DNA of 64,000 nucleotides, from contig NZ_JACHXV010000002.1 of assembly GCF_014192375.1 (NCBI RefSeq), positions 329,015 to 393,014 on the forward strand, written 5' to 3'. Below, one piece after another: positions 58,840 to 64,000 of this stretch. The translations under genes and the position numbers were made by a program. The stretch comes from Endobacter medicaginis (GTDB taxonomy: Bacteria > Pseudomonadota > Alphaproteobacteria > Acetobacterales > Acetobacteraceae). Each line of letters starts with the position of its first letter. Positions within the stretch are counted from its first letter, which is position 1. A model generated the notes under the pieces. The model did not search any database, had not been told where the DNA came from, and was given only the letters and a program-made list of their open reading frames with translations.

Positions 58840-60173
58840 CCGAAGCGCCGACGCAGGCCCCAGCCGAGCCCGGCGACGGCGAGCGAGGCGAGGCTGAGCA
58901 GGAATTGCGGCCGCTGCGCCGGGATCAGGCTCATCGCGATACAGACCCCGGCAATGCCCGCCAGCACGATCGCGCTGGCCAGGGGAATCATCATCCCCTG
59001 CGCGCGGCGCCAGCGTCCGTAGCCGGCGGCGATCAGCGCGTAGACGAACAGGATGGTGGTGCCGGAGGTCGCCACCAGGAAGGCGAACACCCGGTCGGGC
59101 GAGACGATCGAGGCGATGGCGGCGAGGAACCCGGCACTCGCGCCGGCCAGCGTGGCGCGCACCGGTACGCGCGAGCGCCCCACCGCGACCAGCGCCTTGG
59201 GCGCATCGCCGCGCCCGGCGAGCTCGAACATCATCCGCGAGGTGACATAGAGGCCCGAATTGAGACAGGACAGCACCGCGATCAGGATCACCACGGTCAT
59301 CAGATCGGCCGCACCCGGGATGCCGAGGCGTTGCATGGCGGTGACGAACGGCGAATGGCCAGGGCGGATGCCGGGCCAGGCGACGATACACAGCACCAGC
59401 GCGATCGCGCCGAGATAGAAGGTCGCGATGCGCAGCGCCACGGTGCGGGCGGCACGGGCGACGTTGCGCGGGGGATCGTCGGATTCGGCGGCCGCGATGG
59501 TGGCGATCTCTGAGCCGGTGAGCGAGAAGATCACTACCGGCACAGCCGCCGCGACCCCCGACAGGCCGAGCGGCAGCAGCCCTCCTGCCCCGGCGAGGCG
59601 CGACAGGCGGGCCGCCTCGGGTCCGAAGGCGCCGAACAGGGCGGCGAGGCCGAGGGTGATGAACAGCCCGATCGCCGCCACCTTGAGCAGCGAGAACCAG
59701 TATTCGAACTCGCCATAGGCCCGCACCGAGAGCAGGTTGACCGCCGTCATCGCCGCGATCAACACGAGGCCGAGCAGCCAGACCGGGGGCGCTGCGGGAC
59801 CGAGCAGCCCGGCCAGGAGCGAGGCCCCGGCCACCGTCTCCGCACCCACCGCCACCACCCAGAAATACCAGTACAGCCAGCCGGTGACGAAACCCGCCCA
59901 GCGGCCCAGCCCGAACGCCGCATAGCCGGCATGGCTGCCGCGGCCGGGCTCGGCGATCGCCATCGCGCCCAGCATGCGCATCACGAGCCACACGATCAGC
60001 CCGGCGAAGGCGTAGCTCAGCAGCACCGCCGGACCGGCGGTGGCGATCGCCGCCGAACTGCCGACGAACAGCCCCGCGCCCACCACGCCTCCGAGCGCGA
60101 TCATCGCCACGTGGCGCGCGCGCAGCGAGGCGGCGAGTGCGCCGGTGGCCGGGGGAGAGAGGGTCGCACTCAT
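58836..60173 (-). CDS. APC-superfamily amino-acid permease
   Basis: Inner-membrane transporter of 445 residues with twelve hydrophobic helices. It starts near HVAMIALGGVVGAGLFVGSS, the glycine-rich TM1 signature of the AAT/GABA-permease group. SLTGSEIATIAAAESDDPPR in TM6 and NSGLYVTSRMMFELAGRGD later are also family typical. The ATG at 60173 is used; an in-frame start 51 bp upstream is possible. It is first in the operon and overlaps thiO by ATGA. Coupling to glycine oxidase suggests uptake of glycine or a related amino acid for thiazole synthesis, which is inference. Only 88 bp separate it from the divergent kup gene. Confidence 0.88.
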   Translation of the reverse strand: MSATLSPPATGALAASLRARHVAMIALGGVVGAGLFVGSSAAIATAGPAVLLSYAFAGLIVWLVMRMLGAMAIAEPGRGSHAGYAAFGLGRWAGFVTGWLYWYFWVVAVGAETVAGASLLAGLLGPAAPPVWLLGLVLIAAMTAVNLLSVRAYGEFEYWFSLLKVAAIGLFITLGLAALFGAFGPEAARLSRLAGAGGLLPLGLSGVAAAVPVVIFSLTGSEIATIAAAESDDPPRNVARAARTVALRIATFYLGAIALVLCIVAWPGIRPGHSPFVTAMQRLGIPGAADLMTVVILIAVLSCLNSGLYVTSRMMFELAGRGDAPKALVAVGRSRVPVRATLAGASAGFLAAIASIVSPDRVFAFLVATSGTTILFVYALIAAGYGRWRRAQGMMIPLASAIVLAGIAGVCIAMSLIPAQRPQFLLSLASLAVAGLGWGLRRRFG

Positions 60174-60261
60174 CGGAGGCGAGTGTTCCGCTTGTATCGT
60201 TTTGATGCAAGGCGGCACCGGCATCTCGCCGCCCGGTCAGGGTCGTGCCAGTGTGCCGCGC

Positions 60262-62157
60262 ATGACGCAGAAGACGCCATCGAAGCCTGGCAAGCCGCTC
60301 GCCACCGCCATGCTGGCCGCTCTCGGCATCGTCTACGGCGATATCGGCACCTCGCCGCTCTATACACTGCAGACCGTGGTGCAGTCCTTCGGACATGTGC
60401 CGGGCACGGCCGACGTGCTGGGCGCGCTGTCGATGATCTTCTGGGCGCTGCTGATCACCGTCTCGTTCAAGTATTGCGGACTGGCGATGCGCGCCGACGT
60501 GCATGGCGAGGGCGGTATCCTGATGCTGATGTCGCTGCTCGGCGCCTACCGGACCGGAGCGGCGGTGCTGACCACGATGGGACTGTTCGGCGCCGCGCTC
60601 ATCTATGGCGACGGCGCCGTCACCCCGGCGATCTCGGTGCTGAGCGCGCTGGAAGGCCTGAACGTGCTCACCGATGCGGCCAAGCCGTTCATCCTGCCCG
60701 GCGCGGTGGCGATCCTGGCCGGGCTGTTCGCGGCGCAGTCACTGGGCACGGCCGTGATCGGCCGCGCCTTCGGGCCGGTGATGGCGCTGTGGTTCGCGGT
60801 GATCGGGGTGATCGGCGCCATCCATATCGTGCGCGACCCCGCCGTGCTGGCGGCGGCCGACCCGGCCTACGCGCTCCACAGCTTCATGACATTGAAATGG
60901 CAGGGCTTTTTGGTGCTCGGCGCGGTGGTTCTCGCCATCACCGGCGGCGAGGCGCTCTATGCCGACATGGGCCATGTCGGGCGCCGGCCGATCCGGATCT
61001 CGTGGTTCACTCTGGTGCTGCCCTGCCTGTTGCTGAGCTATGCCGGCCAGGCGGCGGTGCTGACGCACAAGCCGAATACGCAGGACAATCCGTTCTTCAC
61101 CGCCTTCGACGAACTGCATCTCGGCCATGGCGCGCTGATCGCGCTGGTGATCCTGGCCACCGTCGCCACCATCATTGCCAGCCAGTCAATCATCACCGGC
61201 GCGTTCTCGCTGACGCGCCAGGCGATGCAGCTCGGCTGGTTCCCGGGCCTGCGCATCCGGCAGACCTCGGCCGAGGAACACGGTCAGATCTACGTTCCGG
61301 TGGTGAACTGGACGATGATGGTCGCCACTCTCGGCCTGGCCCTCGCCTTCCGCAGCTCGGCGCGGCTGTCGACCGCCTATGGCACCGCGGTCTCGACGAC
61401 GATGCTGCTGACCACCATCCTGCTGATCGTGCTGATGCGCCGGCGCTGGCAGTGGCCGTGGCTGGCCATCGTGCCGATTGGCGGGCTGCTGGCGGTGGTC
61501 GATGGTGCTTTCTTCGCGGGCAACATGCTCAAGCTCACCGATGGGGGCTGGGTGCCGCTGGCGATGGGGGCGGCGATCTTCGTGCTGATGACCACCTGGC
61601 GGCGGGGCCAGCGCGCGATCGGCAAGCGCCTCGCCACACTCGACGAATCGCGCGAGGCGCTGATGGCCGAGCTGGTCGCCGGCACACTGGCGCGCACGCC
61701 GGGCACAGGCATCTTCCTGACCGGCAGCAAGCGCGCCATCCCCGAACCGATGCGCCTGCTCGCCTCCCAGGTCCGCGCGTTGCCCCGCACCGCGATCGCA
61801 TTATCCGTGGTGTTCAGCGACGAGCCCTATATCTTCAGTGACGACAAGGTCAGTTTCGAAAAGACTGGCCCGGGCATGTTCAAGATCGTCGCCACCTTCG
61901 GCTTCGCGGAGATCCCGAGCCTCAAGCGCGCCCTCGACCTCGCTGCCGCGAAGGGCTGCCCGGTCGATGCGGAGCATGTGATCTTCTATTCTGCGGCCGA
62001 GGACGTGATCGCCGCCCCGGATCGCGCCGACCGCATCCTGCCCGCCTGGCAGCGCTGGCTGTTCGGACTGTTGCGGCGCAATGCCGTGCGCCCGGTCGAT
62101 CTGCTGTCGCTGCCGCGGGAGCGTTATCTCGCCCTCAGCCGCCAGCTCGAACTCTGA
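60262..62157 (+). CDS. kup: Kup-family potassium uptake transporter
   Basis: Low-affinity K+/H+ symporter of 631 residues. It has ALGIVYGDIGTSPLYTLQTV at TM1, SFKYCGLAMRADVHGEGGIL, GAALIYGDGAVTPAISVLSA and TGGEALYADMGHVGRRPIRI. About twelve helices are followed by a cytoplasmic C-terminal domain (AIALSVVFSDEPYIFSDDKV). The ATG at 62262-60262 pair cannot be confused, as the family N terminus aligns with the ATG at 60262; in-frame alternatives at 60205 and 60253 add unconserved residues. Divergent from the permease-thi operon. It is followed by a 126-bp inverted-repeat element. Confidence 0.95.
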   Translation: MTQKTPSKPGKPLATAMLAALGIVYGDIGTSPLYTLQTVVQSFGHVPGTADVLGALSMIFWALLITVSFKYCGLAMRADVHGEGGILMLMSLLGAYRTGAAVLTTMGLFGAALIYGDGAVTPAISVLSALEGLNVLTDAAKPFILPGAVAILAGLFAAQSLGTAVIGRAFGPVMALWFAVIGVIGAIHIVRDPAVLAAADPAYALHSFMTLKWQGFLVLGAVVLAITGGEALYADMGHVGRRPIRISWFTLVLPCLLLSYAGQAAVLTHKPNTQDNPFFTAFDELHLGHGALIALVILATVATIIASQSIITGAFSLTRQAMQLGWFPGLRIRQTSAEEHGQIYVPVVNWTMMVATLGLALAFRSSARLSTAYGTAVSTTMLLTTILLIVLMRRRWQWPWLAIVPIGGLLAVVDGAFFAGNMLKLTDGGWVPLAMGAAIFVLMTTWRRGQRAIGKRLATLDESREALMAELVAGTLARTPGTGIFLTGSKRAIPEPMRLLASQVRALPRTAIALSVVFSDEPYIFSDDKVSFEKTGPGMFKIVATFGFAEIPSLKRALDLAAAKGCPVDAEHVIFYSAAEDVIAAPDRADRILPAWQRWLFGLLRRNAVRPVDLLSLPRERYLALSRQLEL

Positions 62158-62159
62158 GG

Positions 62160-62285
62160 GCACGATGGGTCTGGAACGGCCATCTGGCGCGCGTTTGCTG
62201 TGCTTCGGTGCTCACGGCCATCAAGGCCGCTCCGCTCCGATGCTCGCAGGCCGCACGCCATCTGACCATTCCAGACCCATCGTGC
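62160..62285. repeat. 126-bp element with 17-bp perfect terminal inverted repeats
   Basis: GCACGATGGGTCTGGAA (62160-62176) and its exact complement (62269-62285) bound the element. Inward the arms remain similar for about 17 more bases (12 paired positions), and the centre holds a CGGCC-N5-GGCCG hairpin. It codes for nothing recognisable. It sits between kup and the DUF3465 gene, close to the kup stop. It may be a small non-autonomous mobile element (MITE-like) or a structured RNA/terminator. No target-site duplication is obvious. Confidence 0.65.
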
Positions 62286-62319
62286 GACTCCCCACCATCA
62301 TCAAACAAGGTCCCCGATC

Positions 62320-62808
62320 ATGCTTCGCCCTGGTCTGATCGCCGTTCTTGCCTTTGTCGCCAGTCCAGCACTCGCGCATTCGCATCATCATCGCCATGCT
62401 TCGGCCGGCAACAACGTCACCGTGCAGGCGGCGAACTGCGACAATGCGAAGTTCCTCGCCGACCAGAAGCGCTTCGCCAGCGGCGAACTGCGTGACGATG
62501 TGCCCGAGACGGTCTGCGGCACGGCAGGACAGGTGCTGCGCAGCAAGACGACCCGCTCGGGACTGCACGGCTATTTCTATCTGACCCTGTCGGGCGGCGC
62601 TGGCGGCAGCATCGAGATCGTCTCCGATCTCGACGAGATGAAGGCGCCGGCCTGGCCCTGGGTGAAGACCGGCGACACGGTGCAGGTGACGGGCCGCTAC
62701 TATTATGACAGCGCCTCGCGGCAGGGGATCGACTGGACCCATCACGGATCGTCGCGCAAATGGCCGTTTCCCGGCTCGGTGACGGTCAACGGCACCGTCT
62801 ATCAGTAA
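62320..62808 (+). CDS. Secreted DUF3465-like protein with His-rich N terminus
   Basis: The 162-residue protein has a signal peptide (LIAVLAFVASPALA) and a mature start HSHHHRH that could bind metal ions. The C-terminal ~95 residues fit the DUF3465 pattern (GDTVQVTGRYYYDSASRQGI, DWTHHGS, VNGTVYQ), a small beta-barrel with unknown function. Two cysteines (in NCDNAK and ETVCGTA) may form a disulfide. ATG at 62320 with AACAAGG 9 nt upstream. The next gene starts immediately after its stop codon, so the two are coupled. Confidence 0.8.
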   Translation: MLRPGLIAVLAFVASPALAHSHHHRHASAGNNVTVQAANCDNAKFLADQKRFASGELRDDVPETVCGTAGQVLRSKTTRSGLHGYFYLTLSGGAGGSIEIVSDLDEMKAPAWPWVKTGDTVQVTGRYYYDSASRQGIDWTHHGSSRKWPFPGSVTVNGTVYQ

Positions 62809-63789
62809 GTGGCCCGCAACCCGTATTATTCAGGCCCGGTCAGCGACCATTTCGACGGCCTGCATTTCCGCAACCCCGGCGAGACCAACACGAACCGCTC
62901 CTTCGCGGCCGTGCTGCGCTGGCGCTGGCAGACACGCCACCAGCGCGGGGCATGGCCCGACCATGTCGCCGTCACGCCGGTAGTGCCCGAACGACGTGTC
63001 GACGGACTGCGCGCCACCCCGGTCGGCCATTCCACCGTGCTGTTGCAGATGGACGGCCGCAACATCCTCACCGACCCGGTCTGGTCCAAGCGCGCCGGCC
63101 CGTTCAACCGCATCGGCCCGGTGCGCGTCGCCGCACCCGCGATCCGTCTCGAGGATCTGCCGCCGATCGATGCGGTGCTGCTGTCGCACAACCATTACGA
63201 CCATTTCGACGTGCCATCCCTCAGGCGCCTGCACCGCGACCATGCGCCCCTCTTCGTCACCCCGCTCGGCAACGACACGCTACTGCGCCGTCACCTGCCG
63301 GATGCGAAGATCGCCGTGCGCGACTGGGGAGATCGCATCGACATGGCCGGACTGGCGGTACACCTCACGCCCGCCCTGCACTGGTCCGCCCGGACCCTGC
63401 GCGACCGGCGCGCGGCCCTGTGGTGCGGCTTCGTGATCCGCTCGCAACACCATGGGGTCTACTATGTCGGCGACAGCGGGTATGGTGACGGCACGATCTT
63501 CCGTCAGATCGGCCGCGACCATCCCGGCCTCGACCTCGCCCTGATCCCGATCGGCGCCTACGCACCGCGCTGGTTCATGGCCTCCGCCCATGTCGACCCG
63601 CAGGATGCCGTGCGCATCTTCACCGATTGTGGCGCGGCGCACGCCATGGGCGTGCACTGGGGCACGTTCCGGCTGTCGGACGAGGCCTACGACGCCCCCG
63701 CGCAGGAACTCCATGCCTCCCTCGTCGAGGAAGGCCTGCCGCCGGACCGCTTCCTCCCGGCTCGAGCGGGACTGTCGCGGGATTTCTGA
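62809..63789 (+). CDS. Metallo-beta-lactamase-fold hydrolase, NAPE-PLD-like
   Basis: The 326-residue protein has the metal site SHNHYDHFD (HxHxDH at 127-132) and the preceding GHSTVLLQMDGRNILTDPVW. Downstream are GVYYVGDSGYGDG (bridging Asp), MASAHVDPQDAVRIF and AMGVHWGTFRLSDE with the later histidines. The arrangement and the RAGPFNRIGP segment match the NAPE-phospholipase D/UlaG-type group acting on phospho- or lipid esters. The substrate is not established. The start is GTG directly adjacent to the TAA of the DUF3465 gene. No signal peptide is evident. Confidence 0.87.
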   Translation: MARNPYYSGPVSDHFDGLHFRNPGETNTNRSFAAVLRWRWQTRHQRGAWPDHVAVTPVVPERRVDGLRATPVGHSTVLLQMDGRNILTDPVWSKRAGPFNRIGPVRVAAPAIRLEDLPPIDAVLLSHNHYDHFDVPSLRRLHRDHAPLFVTPLGNDTLLRRHLPDAKIAVRDWGDRIDMAGLAVHLTPALHWSARTLRDRRAALWCGFVIRSQHHGVYYVGDSGYGDGTIFRQIGRDHPGLDLALIPIGAYAPRWFMASAHVDPQDAVRIFTDCGAAHAMGVHWGTFRLSDEAYDAPAQELHASLVEEGLPPDRFLPARAGLSRDF

Positions 63790-64000
63790 TCGTGCCTCAA
63801 GCGGGCTCCAGTGCCAGACGTGCCCAGCGTTCGTGCGTGCACCACACACCGTCTATCTTGAGGTATCCCGGTGAAAGGCCTTCCTTGCAAAAAGCAAGTC
63901 GCCTGTGTACCGCCCGCAGATTGTGAGACACCGATCTGAAGCCTACGCGGCGACGGCCGCGAGTGGAAGCTGCGCGGCGCGGATTGCGGCCGGTGGCCGG
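63790..64000. other. Terminal 211 bp without a supported gene
   Basis: I see no clear gene. On the minus strand two frames stay open to the window edge (stops at 63797 and 63943) and could be the 3' end of a gene beyond it. The peptide before the second stop (AAIRAAQLPLAAVAA) is too short to identify. Confidence 0.4.

Noticed and set aside
60174..60261. Possible TPP riboswitch ahead of the permease-thi operon
   Set aside because: Only 88 bp are available and no CUGAGA-type core is seen.

Overview
The window is a compact, high-GC stretch of an alphaproteobacterial chromosome, most likely from the acetic acid bacterium family (Acetobacteraceae). Pointers are the coupled phosphoketolase/acetate kinase pair, a small NAD-type isocitrate dehydrogenase, the lysC-ubiG, hisS-prfA-prmC-DUF4167 and ygfZ-hisI-lpxB neighbourhoods, and large TonB-dependent receptors. 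The family assignment is inference from gene content. Genes are tightly packed, many with 4-nt ATGA/GTGA overlaps, and TTG/GTG starts are common.

Layout. 1-5816 (+): the 3' part of prmA, then xfp-ackA-Nramp-like transporter. 5797-10363 (-): a coupled BenE / 2,4-dienoyl-CoA reductase / MFS operon. 10438-14470 (+): aminopeptidase P, NAD-IDH, HAD phosphatase, DUF3253 and a decayed P-loop gene. 14478-15784 (-): DoxX-Ala-rich fusion, [2Fe-2S] protein and tRNA-CAU. 15880-17905: MscS channel convergent with a DUF4167 protein. 18250-32423 (-): prmC, prfA, hisS, ispG, rodZ-like, nitronate monooxygenase-like and lysC. This housekeeping run is split between prmC and prfA by about 6 kb. 32521-39734: ubiG, a strong terminator and two giant paralogous TonB receptors. 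40150-49499: dihydroorotase, AIM24 protein, AraC/GyrI regulator, asnB-GT4-GT9 glycosylation genes and ygfZ-hisI-lpxB. 49621-56175: a third TonB receptor, a MASE1-GGDEF cyclase and a Na+/H+ antiporter with a cNMP-binding tail. 56301-60173 (-): an amino-acid permease coupled to thiO-thiS-thiG-thiE. 60262-63789 (+): Kup K+ transporter, a 126-bp inverted-repeat element, a secreted DUF3465 protein and an NAPE-PLD-like metallo-hydrolase.

The most unusual part is the insertion at 19177-25235. On the minus strand it carries a Tat-exported bacterial lipoxygenase with all five iron ligands recognisable (His366, His371, His549, Asn553 and the C-terminal Ile678). Two secreted YVTN/YncE-like beta-propeller paralogues follow it in the same operon. 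On the plus strand are a small secreted protein and an MpaB/DUF2236-family oxygenase. Lipoxygenases are uncommon in bacteria and I know of no description of a lipoxygenase-propeller operon, so this is the best candidate for an undescribed system: an exported lipid- or polyene-oxidation module.
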